Notes under the pieces: generated by a model
Seen by the model: only the letters and a program-made list of their open reading frames with translations
What the model was told of the DNA's origin: nothing
The model's database searches: none
Assembly: GCA_907164885.2 (NCBI GenBank)
Contig: OU015490.1
Location: forward strand, 208,407,272-208,471,271
Direction of reading: 5' to 3'
Length of the DNA: 64,000 nucleotides
DNA from: Dolomedes plantarius
Lineage: Eukaryota > Arthropoda > Arachnida > Araneae > Dolomedidae
Program-made: the position numbers and the translations under genes
In this document: in pieces, positions 12,793-22,259 of the stretch
Layout of the letters: every line of letters starts with the position of its first letter
How positions within the stretch are numbered: position 1 is the first letter of the stretch

Positions 12793-13396
12793 ATGTACTT
12801 ATGCATTTTATGTATTTATTCTGCATCTTGAAAAACTGGAAAATAAACGTCGTTCGGCATATTATATTATTATTATTTTTAAAATATTTATATTAGTTAA
12901 AATTGAAACAATTATATCCATTAATATAATTATAAACATGAAAGTTATATAATTATTTTAAATATAAGTATATTTAGTTAAAATCCTCACTCCGTATAAT
13001 TTTGAAATATTGATTAAAGGTGGTCATCTCTCCTCGATTTTATGTGGCCATCTATCCTGAAATTGAAGGACAGATGGCCACCCAATTTAAAGCGTCACTC
13101 CGCAATTGTACGTCTTTGTTTTAGGCTTAGAAGAAAAGATTGGATTATATAGTGACTTAAATGTCCGTAAAGTAAAAAAAAAATGTAACGTACGTATTAC
13201 AAAACATTCAGATACTTAACTCAACAAAAATATCCAACCACTAAATTAAATAAACATTAAAATTTCACTTATTTTTTATAATAGAAAAACACAGCTGTAC
13301 CTCGCAATGAATGAACTGGCTGAACATTTCCTACGAAAAAAGTTTAAACTGCCATCAATGATCAAGTTTTGGAAATATTTAGATTGGCCATCTCTC

Positions 13397-13400
<4 letters not shown>

Positions 13401-13439
<39 letters not shown>

Positions 13440-13460
13440 GAGAGAGAGAGAGAGAGAGAT
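13401..13460. repeat. (TA)n followed by (GA)n
   Basis: About 34 bp of TA, then cagagagag...agat. It forms the right border of the pogo-like element. Confidence 0.95.
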
Positions 13461-13744
13461 GAAATATTAACGCCCCACTATTATTAATTGTCCTAATTTA
13501 ACGTGTATTGTAAATGATACTTGTTTCAACCTCAACGAATCACAGCCCTATTTCAAAAACGAAATTGAAATAACCGAATATTCTATTCTTTTCAAAACAG
13601 GCCTCGGTAAAGTTAATTTTAGCCATGTTTGAGAATCACGTGATCTCGATTCCCCCGTCGAAGAATCATACATTTTTCAACTCATATACCACATGATCGG
13701 GATCAGCCAATTTAAAGAATTCTAAACAGCTAGCGCCCTCACAG

Positions 13745-13755
13745 TATATATAAGG
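13745..13755 (+). promoter_or_regulatory. Candidate TATA box of an unidentified transcription unit
   Basis: tatatataagg sits upstream of a clearly less AT-rich 13760-14060 segment with pyrimidine-rich tracts (ctctttctgtctgttcc) about 25-35 bp downstream, where initiation would be expected. A strong 5' splice-site-like string, acggtgagt, occurs at about 14048. Together these look like a promoter plus first exon, or the U3-R part of a solo LTR. No LTR ends, protein or partner exon were found. Tentative. Confidence 0.3.
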
Positions 13756-14194
13756 TTAAACAGCGATTACCGCGCTCTTTCTGTCTGTTCCTTGTCCTGC
13801 CCTGGTGTCGTCCTTCTCTTGCTTTGCCATCTTCGCGCGATGTATGCCGTCGCCGTCCGTTCCATTATATGGTGTCCAGTATATTCATGTTCCGGCAGGT
13901 CCGGGCTAGTGTGTTTGCGTCCTTTGGTCAAGTTACATGTACTTTGATGTCTGCTGAAATGTCCTCTATAGAGTCGTCGTTTTGTTTCCTGTATAATTCA
14001 ATTTAATGGATAACTATTCCTGTGTATCTTCTCTAATCTGTCTAGAGTACGGTGAGTCCGAGTGTTTATTACCCCAGTATTCTACTCTAGAGTGTGCTGC
14101 TCTCATCAAATACTCACGACTACATATCCAACAATGACTGCCTTCTATATGTGTTCCCATTTTGTCAAATTCATTGTATGCTTGTGAATATCAT

Positions 14195-14366
<172 letters not shown>

Positions 14367-16125
14367 TTTCCGAGTATTAGGGATTTTTCCATTATAAAAT
14401 ATATACTGGACTATTATTTTTTTATATATGTTGGTCCTATATAGATAGCATTTTTTAACATATGCAATTTAATATTCATTGCATTAACATTATTATAAAA
14501 TATTTTCGAAAGCAGATTATTCTTCACACACTAGCATGGGTATTTTTAGATGGGGGTAAAATAGAAAGATATCTCTATTAGAAGAAAGACACTCTTAGGT
14601 AGGACTTTATTTTAAATTTCTCTTTCACGAATATCTAAAAAATATATCATTTCCCAGTAAGTCAACTCTCTCTTCCATATAGCATCTCTGTGACCATCCT
14701 TTACCCAGAAAGTAAATAGATTTATATTTCACTGAGAGGTAATTATGTAACCAAAGGCAGATTCAATAACATTAAAATATCATGAATCTAAAGAAACCTA
14801 TGTCTTTGTAATAGACCGTAATATACCATAAAATTTAAAATGAGGTCAGAATAAGACAAATAAAAGCTACATATTTGGTGATGTTCATTAATGTTCAGGA
14901 ATAATTGGACATGGGCATCATTTTAGGTCAATTATTAGTGGACTAATTTTAATCATCCTTTATACAAAATCTATCATCGCAAATAAATTGATTTACTACT
15001 TAATAATGGAACACTCAGTAATCAAAAGAAATTTTGCCTCAAAGTGAGTTTATCTGATTTAATGTTTAAAAAAATATTTCATATAAAATAACAATTAAAT
15101 ACACTGTAAAATAAAGAAACTAATGTAGTAACAGGGAATTACTGTTCGTTATAAACTGCATTAAGTGTTACTGGGAGATACGTAATACGTGAAAGTGGTA
15201 TTAACCAATATATACTATGCTTTATAATATATGATGTGGCACTATTTCATTTATTAGGGTTTTAAATTGAACTAGAGTTTAAGTAAAATATGTGCCATTT
15301 AGGTGAAATACTGAAATCTATAATAATTTCTTAATAGATTTATACAATTAATAACGTAAGAACGTAGTATTATAATATTTAAATACGTGTTATGTATGAA
15401 CATAACACGTATTTAAATATTTTAAATTGCTTATCTTTGAGATAAAGTCACACAAAATTTTTAAAGTACTAGCATTCCAAAATGAAACAGCGAATTTAAA
15501 TTCATTCAATTATAGTTTTCAGGAAAAAAAATATCTGTATTGTTAGAGTATACGAAATTTCGTAAATGCATAAGATGACCGTAGTGTTTTAATCACATTT
15601 AAATTGGCATCATTGATAGAAAATGTCCCACACCAAGACATCTAGAGGAATATATTGGATTAACCCGAATTTATACAAACTAAGTCCTAACTGATCCTTG
15701 CATTTTATCACTTGATTAAAATTCACTATATTTCAATTAATCCGAGATCATTCAAGTCCCTACTCCCAATTTGGAGGGAAATACTTGATTCGGTTTAGTT
15801 GGAAACATTTATTAACATCGGGAAATTTGAATTTCAGAGAATAATTCGATTATGCAGTTTTTGTTTCTTTAATAATCTGTAACAGCTTAATTTTTTTTTC
15901 TATGTGATGTTACCTTTTTATAAATTCTTTACTTGCAACAAATCATAACTATTTACAACCGTATTATTCTAGTTAAATTACTCAACACTACTTCACAAAA
16001 CATCTTCAATTCGCAGTATTTTGAAGACTGATTTCAGCCAACACAAGCTATTAATTTTGTTTCATCAAACTTTTTACTTTGTATTGTCAGGGACATGCCA
16101 TTTCACATGTTTATTATTGAGAGCG
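14367..16125. other. AT-rich sequence with one perfect hairpin
   Basis: No coding signal is seen. The only notable structure is the hairpin at 15374-15421, listed separately. Confidence 0.5.
15374..15421. repeat. Perfect inverted repeat, 22-bp arms, 4-base loop
   Basis: The left arm 15374-15395 starts aatatttaaatacgtg. It is exactly complementary to 15400-15421, with loop atga. There are no mismatches. Confidence 0.95.
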
Positions 16126-16566
16126 TGAGCCCGAGGTAGACTATCCGAGGTTTCCTTTCGGCTATTGGCACTATGGGTGCTGGGATCGAATCCCGACAAG
16201 AGCTGTTAAATACTTCGTGTCTAGGCCGGACATGGGCACGTTAAATCCGTAAATGATTCTATGAGATCAGTAGGTGGGGAAGGTACGATCCCCCGATATG
16301 CCGCCCCTGGTGGTAATGGCCTCTGTCAAAATTGTAGTGTCACCGGAAAGTCCTTCTATGAAGTCAGTGGGGAAGGAAGGTCCGATCCCCCAGATGTTGC
16401 CCCTAGTGGTGCTCTATGAAAATTGTTTTGTCACCTAGCCAAGTCGAACTCCGAGTCTTGTGGTGCTGTTATAAACTGAAACGGCACTACTCTGATCGAA
16501 GCCTTTATGGACCTGGTCTGTAAATTCCTGCCAGGGAGCATTAGGAACATCAACAACAACAACAAC
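16126..16566 (+). repeat. SINE family A, full length with internal duplication
   Basis: The head has a box-B-like gggatcgaatccc near 16182. The body contains ctaggccggacatgggcacg, the block gatcccccgatatgccgccc, then aagtcgaactccgagtc, and a (CAA)n tail at 16549-16566. The middle block is present twice (about 16265-16346 and 16360-16436: ggggaaggtacgatccccc against gggaaggaaggtccgatccccc). This copy is therefore longer than those at 6412 and 45550. Confidence 0.85.
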
Positions 16567-16870
16567 GGAGAGAAATTCCGTATGATAAAAGTTTTCACAC
16601 CTGACAATTAGTATCAGCTACACCCGCTTTTCAGATTATCAAATTCGGTTTACTTTCCCAATAAATGTTATGATTGCATATTTAAACATACTCTATACGT
16701 TCATAGTTATTAATTATACATTGTTGCAAAGATTTTAACTGTATGAAGATATTTTATAAAAATATTCTGTGACATAATTTATGACCACAATTATTGAAAC
16801 ATTTTCAACGGGAAAGGAGTCGTTTTCACTGACCCAGCTTTACGTTTGAGAGATCTTTGAAGAGATTTGT

Positions 16871-17760
16871 ATGGAAGCTCCAAGAATGTGTCTGCCCATA
16901 TACCGTAACACGCACTCTGTAGCTCCTCACACGGATATTAATAGCTATCATACTATGTTTTTCAACTATCATAACAGATCATATTATTGTGCAACGGGAG
17001 AAAGCTTTAACATTATTTGTTCTTTTATTGAATTAGCCATGTTACTGGAAACAAGATACGGTTCTATATATGTCACGTCACTTCGCTTATCAGACCAGGA
17101 TCGACAGCTGTCATACCATACCTTGTTTTTCAACTATCATGACAGATCATTTTACTGTGCACCGGGAGAAAGCTTTAACGTTATTTGTCCTTCAGTTGCA
17201 TTAGCCATGTTACAGGAAGCAACACATGGTTCCATATGTGTCACGTCACTACGCTTATCAGACCAGGATTAGCAACTATCATACCATACATTACTTTTCA
17301 ACTATCATGACCGATCATTTCGTTGTTCTCGGTAAAAATGCATTGTCACTAGTTCTCCTCGTCATAAAATGACCATGGTACAGGAAGATACATAAGGATC
17401 AATCTACATCGCGTCACTACACTTATCAGACCCATATTAACAACTATCCTACCAGACCTTGCTTTTTCAACTATCATGACCGATAATTTTGTTTTCCCCT
17501 TGAGAAATATGTATCATTAGTTCTCCTCGTAAGGAACTCGCCATGTTACGGGAATCCCCATACGGATCCATCTGTATCACGTCACTACTCTTATCAGACC
17601 ATAATTAATAACTATCATACCAGGCCTTGTTTTTTTACTATGATCACTGATCTATTTATTGTACAACATTAGAAATCTGTATCATTTGTTCTGCTCGTAG
17701 TGAACTTGACATGTTATGATGAAAACACATACTGATCCCTCTGTATCACTTTCACACTTC
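16871..17760 (+). repeat. 168-bp tandem array reading as 56-residue repeats
   Basis: The landmark tttttcaactatcat recurs near 16958, 17127, 17295, 17463 and 17642, about 168 bp apart except for the last interval. The first two units lie in one open frame (16871-17272). Each encodes a 56-residue unit with SYHT(M/L)FFNYH, RSxYCAxGESFN and YVTSLRLSDQD or CVTSLRLSDQD. A stop at the end of unit 2 is followed by the same frame in unit 3 (SYHTLLFNYHDRSF), then decay. Because 168 is a multiple of three, openness could be accidental. I recognise no domain. The array is unrelated in sequence to the 168-bp array at 1777. Confidence 0.8.
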
Positions 17761-17904
17761 TCGTGTTTCTGTGAAAGACCAATAGATAATATCTGAATGT
17801 TTAGAAATGCTGGTCGTGTTAATAGATGTGTCTTTCAGTAAGGTACGTTTATAAAGTACAAAAGAACGAATCCGCTTTATTTAGAGTGCTCGGAAGTTAG
17901 AGTG

Positions 17905-17930
<26 letters not shown>
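17905..17930. repeat. Short (TA)n run
   Basis: A pure TA stretch of about 26 bp. Confidence 0.95.
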
Positions 17931-17935
<5 letters not shown>

Positions 17936-18675
17936 GAAACGAAATTTTTCTTGTGTATGAATTTAACTTCCAGCTATTCCTACCGATAAATCAGATTATT
18001 TTCTGTTTACCCGCTTAAAATGTATACATTTGCATATTTTCCTATAAAATTATATAATCTAAAAGATTATATAATTATTTTCTCATTTAGTAATTGCAAC
18101 TTAGGCACAAAAATTCATCAGTATCAGAATTGTCTCCAGTCAGCTGTTTCTTAAACGTGGGCGACTTAAATGCTTTTAACGTCCTGATTTGGATAATATG
18201 CAAGATTATTAAGCGAAAATTCCTTATTTTCAGCGTATTAATTATTCAGTAGCAGATCTGAATGCCATTTTACTACTTTTAACATTATGCAAATGCGCAA
18301 AGCATACCTCGAAAGTGGGATAATGGAAAGACAGGACGACAGGAAGTACCTTTTATTAGTCGCTCTGATTTCTTGTTATTGTTCACAGACGTAATATCTA
18401 CAACGTAATTTTAACTCTAATTCTACTTCTTCGTCTGGAAAAGATAAATGTACATTATCTCTGTTATGTTTCTAATACTTTTAATTACTTAATCTTGTAT
18501 CTAATCGTAAAATGTAAGTGGGAAAGCTTTCGTTATTTTTGTTGTTCATGAATATTTAATATAGTTTAAGAACTCTAGTGATTATTATTTTTTTTTGGTT
18601 CACTCTCCGAGGAAATGAAAAATATTCAAGGGAGCCTAATTTACTGAAGCACAAAATGTACATGAATATTCAAAT
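17931..18675. other. AT-rich sequence, nothing recognised
   Basis: No supported features. Confidence 0.5.
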
Positions 18676-18813
<138 letters not shown>

Positions 18814-19288
18814 TATGCCATAAAAGTATATCCCTAACTTAATTTGCCCTGTAAATTTCTAATTTTATGAACTCCTTTTATACTTTTTGTGTTTACCCTT
18901 AGGTGAACTCGAAGATAAAAATGACCCATGAGAAATCAGATAACTTGCAGTTTTAGTAATATAGACAAAGCAATATTAGGGAATATATAGTTCGAAATTT
19001 TCTGACCTAAAGACAATTTTGATTACAGGAATGTTCCACTTTGGGAATTTCGAGTATGATGTGATGTATAATTGCGTTTTTACATATACTCTTGCCAGGA
19101 TCCCTTCCCAAGGGAAGAAGTCTGTCGTCTTGCTCTTTGGAATGCCATAATAATTTTTCTTTATACATAAAACTGTGTATTTAATTGAAGTTTGACTACT
19201 TGTGTCACTGCTACTAAAATTTACGATGTGTTACAAGATTTAAATTTTAATCCTAACATACATACTCACGCATACATAAACCCATATA

Positions 19289-20250
19289 CACCGAAGAGCC
19301 ATTACATTATGACCACCCTCCTTCTGTAACAATGAGCTTTCCCAGAAACAAAACCACGGCTCGTACGCGGCTGAAGTTGGAGAATATAAAGGTACCATGC
19401 ATTGTATTTCCAAACATAGTGTGATTAGCGACATAATGGGGAAAGCACCTGATTTATAAGACTTCTATAAAGATCAAATCGTTATGGCTCGGCGCTTGGG
19501 AACGTCGATATCAGAAACGGCGCGCTTGGTGGGTTGTTCACGTGCAGTCATTGTGAGCACGTATCGAAAGTGGTGCATGGTTGGTGAAACGAAAAGTCGC
19601 CGGTCAGTGGTGTGTCACCCGCGGCGCATTGATTCCAGAGGAGAGCAGATACTGTTACACTATATTCGCCCTGACGGAAGAGCTACAGCAGCCGAAATTA
19701 CCAGCAGCTACAACAGTGGTGACCCAGACGGTGTTTCTCAACACACAGTGCAGCGTTCTCTGCTGCGTATGGGTCTACGAAGCCGTCGGCCGAAGCACGT
19801 CCCTGCTCTGACGGCAAATCATCGCCAGCAGCGCCTGCAATGGGCCAAGCAACATCGGAAATGGACCATAGAAGAATGGAAGAAAGTTACATGGTCCGAC
19901 GAATCACGATTTCTGGTCCATCACATAGACGGGCGCGTGCAAATTCGCCGATTTCCCACGGGAATCCTGGTTCCCGGATGCACAATTGGACGGAGACAAG
20001 CTGTTGGCGGCGGTATTGTGGTATGGGCGATGTTTTCATGGAGCACATTAGAACCCATAATCTTCATAGAACAATCCCTGAAGTCTGTGCGCTACGTGAA
20101 CATTGTTGCAAACCAAGTCCCCCCCCATTCATGGCAACAGTGCTTTCGGAGGGTGATGGCGTTTACCAACAGGATAATGCACCATGTCATAAGCGTCGAA
20201 TCGTCAGGGGTTGGTTCAAGGGGTCAATCTTCAGGGGTTGGCAAAAAATC
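19289..20250 (+). mobile_element. Tc1-like transposon, 5' part
   Basis: A TA-flanked terminal sequence, caccgaagagccattac with cattatgaccacc, lies at 19289-19317 and resembles Tc1-family termini. The coding region follows. No matching 3' terminus was found: similarity ends around 20245-20275, where mariner-like sequence begins, so the element is truncated or was overwritten. Confidence 0.7.
19436..20250 (+). pseudogene. Tc1-like transposase, disabled
   Basis: The likely original start is the ATG at 19436 (MGKAPDL, then a stop, then DFYKDQIV). The open frame resumes at 19484 with MARRLGTSISETARLVGCSR, the first HTH. A second HTH region (RPDGRATAAEITSSYN) and PALTANHRQQRLQWAKQH follow, then WSDESRFLVHH with the first catalytic Asp at about residue 139 of the 19484 frame. 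A frameshift at the poly-C run near 20120 moves the second catalytic block (VYQQDNAPCHKRRIV, Asp at 20173-20175) into another frame. The third acidic residue is not clearly present. It normally cuts and pastes DNA at TA in the nucleus. This copy cannot make an active enzyme. Confidence 0.88.
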
Positions 20251-20264
20251 TTCCGGTTATGAAA

Positions 20265-20866
20265 TCGCCGCTAGAGGCACTGTTAATCAAAATGGTGCCA
20301 TCCCTGCAGGAGAAAGCGTACTGTGTTTTGGAATACGCCAAAACATCATCGTTTATCGTCGTTCAAAGACCATTTTCGTATGATATTTGGTAAAGAACCA
20401 CCGCACCGTCACAACATTGGACGGTGAGTGAAGCAGTGTGAGAACAAGGGCTGATTGTGTAAGAAAACTAGCCCAGGACGACCAGAAGCCAAAATCAATG
20501 TGGTTGAAAAAAATCGTGAAATGTTTTTACGAAGTCCTACAAAATTAACGCATCGTGATGTAACCCCTTGTGATTTTTTTTTCCTATGGAGTTTTGTTAA
20601 AGATAAAGTGTTCGTGCCTCCATTTCCCCAGGACTTTCAGCAACTGAAGCAGCGGATAACTGAAGTACTCGAATCATTAACAAAGGATATTCTATCACGA
20701 GTGTGGCAGGATCTGGAATACCACATATATATTTGCCATGTCACCAGGAAGGGCACATACGAATAACTGTAGTTTCACTGAAAATTTGATTTATCAAAAT
20801 AAAGTAATTACAGCGTTTACAGTTATGCTTTCTTTTTGTCTTTTGTCCCATTCGATATGAAACATC

Positions 20867-20869
<3 letters not shown>
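20265..20869 (+). mobile_element. Mariner-like element with internal deletion
   Basis: The 3' terminus reads ttcgatatgaaacatcctg, ending at 20869 before TA, equivalent to a CAGGATGTTTCATATCG inverted end. The interior holds N-terminal and C-terminal transposase parts, with the catalytic middle missing. The 5' terminus could not be placed. Confidence 0.7.
20292..20766 (+). pseudogene. Mariner-like transposase lacking its central catalytic region
   Basis: MVPSLQEKAYCVLEYAKTSS begins at 20292 and continues (with a frame change near 20385) into FGKEPPHRHNIGR, the HTH region. After another break comes KKTSPGRPEAK and NREMFLRSPTK. The text then passes directly to VTPCDFFFLWSFVKDKVF, the region of the third catalytic Asp, and ends with LTKDILSRVWQDLEYHI. 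In full-length relatives roughly 150 residues with the first two Asp separate these parts. The junction falls at an RSP-coding stretch present at both places in relatives, which would fit deletion between short matches. This is a defective copy that could at most be mobilised by another element's enzyme. Confidence 0.85.
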
Positions 20870-20935
<66 letters not shown>

Positions 20936-20968
20936 TAGATAGATAGATAGATATATATATATACACAC
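20870..20968. repeat. (TA)n with (GATA)n
   Basis: About 63 bp of TA, a short GATA run, then TA and CA. It lies exactly between the mariner-like 3' end and a Helitron end. Confidence 0.97.
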
Positions 20969-21129
20969 ACTAGCTGACCCGGCAATGCTTCGCTATTGCT
21001 AGATTTGAGTATATATATGTAGATTAAATGAACCTAATTGAAAGTTTGTTATCCATTATTGTATTTAGTTGAAACTAGATATTTACATACACATTATAAT
21101 TTTTTTTTATTTCGGATTACATAAATCGC

Positions 21130-21865
21130 AATTATTGTTTTATTCACTTTTAAGTTCAGTGGAATGCTCTTGGATATGCAGTACTTTTGGTGATTCCATC
21201 TGGCATATATACAAACGAATACCTTGGTTTCGATACTCGGGAGCATGCAACGTTGTCCATCAGGAAAACATGGATTCTCCAAATTCAATCGACATACTTG
21301 CAATGGCCACCTTGTGATTTGTTTATCGTTATTCCAAAAGCCAGTTTAATTGGAAATTGCAATCATTTGAATTGGAATTGCATATCTGTTGGTATACTTG
21401 ATATACGTAGTATTAGCACATCATCTCCTTTGAATTTAAAACTTAAAATTGTTGATTTAATTGCATTGTGTAATAATCTCTTGACTGCCAATCTGGTAAA
21501 ATTCCAAAGACGGGGTGGGGTGTTTCAATGTTTGTAAGAAGGATGATAGGAACGCAAACCTTCAGATTAATGTTGTGTGGTACTAACCCAGATAAATCAA
21601 GTGAATTTAAGAATTCAGTTGGATAATTTACTGTAGTGGCACACCCAGGAATTAATTCGGGGGGGGAGAGTTGACCGTATAAAAATATTTATAATACAAA
21701 TTCAATATTCATAATGCAATTTCTATTTCTTTGAGGGGGAGAGGTTCGCTTGGGACTTCCCATGGGTGCACCACTGATTTACTGCTTCATCTTGTAAATC
21801 TATAACAGTATATTTTGATTTGTAAGTAGCTGTTTCTCCTGGTAACATACAGAGCTTACAGACAG
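21130..21865 (-). pseudogene. Helitron Pif1-like helicase, C-terminal fragments
   Basis: Reading downward from about 21865, frames give MLPGETATYKSKYTVID and LQDEAVN, are interrupted by an hAT-type MITE, and resume as NYPTEFLNSLDLSGLVPHNI with LKVCVPIILL. They then give LQFPIKLAFGITINKSQG and LNLENPCFPDGQ. These are the consecutive conserved blocks of the C-terminal helicase part of Helitron Rep/helicase proteins; INKSQG is the Pif1 family TINKxQG motif. Frames change several times and stops are present. The Rep (HUH) domain and the N-terminal helicase motifs are not visible, so this is a 3' relic. Confidence 0.85.
21634..21776. mobile_element. hAT-type MITE inserted in the Helitron helicase
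   Basis: Flanked by an 8-bp direct repeat, atttactg, at 21626-21633 and 21777-21784. The ends are inverted: tagtggcacaccca on the left and the complement of cagtggtgcaccca on the right. The 8-bp target duplication and the (C/T)AGTG ends are typical of hAT. Removing 143 bp plus one duplication rejoins the helicase reading DEAVN to YPTEF. It is non-coding. Confidence 0.85.
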
Positions 21866-22216
21866 CATGACTTCTTACATGGTGTGTTAGAAAACACTCT
21901 CCCTCCTTCAAGACTCGGGGGTCATGACCTTACCCCTCGTCTCCCTCACAAGAATGCAGAACATCTACATGAGAGGGGTGGCTATCAGGGGTTGTTAGGG
22001 GCTGCCATCCGTAAGTTTTGTTTGAAAGTAGAAAGCTCATAGATAATATCTGAACAGACATCTAACGAAAATTATTTTTAACTTTCTTTCGACTGGTCAG
22101 ATCAAGGATTTCAATAGCTTTAAACCTTCTCGGGACAACACGGACCATTTTGCAAAAAACTGCATGTAAATCGGTTCAGTATTTTATTTTAGTCTATAGA
22201 GGACACACATACGATC

Positions 22217-22223
22217 ATTGCCT

Positions 22224-22258
<35 letters not shown>

Positions 22259-22259
22259 A
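22217..22259. repeat. (TA)n-(TG)n microsatellite
   Basis: It lies at the distal side of the Helitron relic. Confidence 0.95.

Larger units (their letters stand above)
11782..13400 (-). mobile_element. Pogo/Tigger-like DNA transposon, internally deleted
   Basis: The element lies between two (TA)n runs. Its outer motifs, aggatagatgtcca at 11793 and tggccatctctcct at 13385, are inverted relative to each other with two mismatches in 14, as expected for terminal inverted repeats of an element that inserts at TA. It carries one minus-strand ORF (12181-12792) with pogo-type DNA-binding domains. The flanking non-coding parts hold six further copies of the same 14-bp motif in both orientations (11968, 11990, 12012, 13021, 13045, 13067), and none lies inside the ORF. 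The exact ends are uncertain by about 10 bp because the flanks are TA repeats. Confidence 0.75.
20970..22224 (-). mobile_element. Degraded autonomous-type Helitron
   Basis: The minus-strand 3' end is at 20970-20973 (CTAG, next base T) preceded by a hairpin, gcaatagcgaagcattgc, at 20982-20999. A CTRR end with a hairpin a few bases upstream is the Helitron signature. Pif1-type helicase fragments on the same strand follow at 21130-21865. The distal part (around 22140-22200, tgcatgtaaatcggttcag) resembles the subterminal region of the Helitron at 57178, and the element runs into (TA)n. The 5' TC end is not exactly placed. Confidence 0.75.

Noticed and set aside
13824..14006. 60-codon frame downstream of the candidate TATA box
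   Set aside because: It is short, has no recognisable residues pattern and could occur by chance in a GC-richer segment. I kept only the possible promoter.
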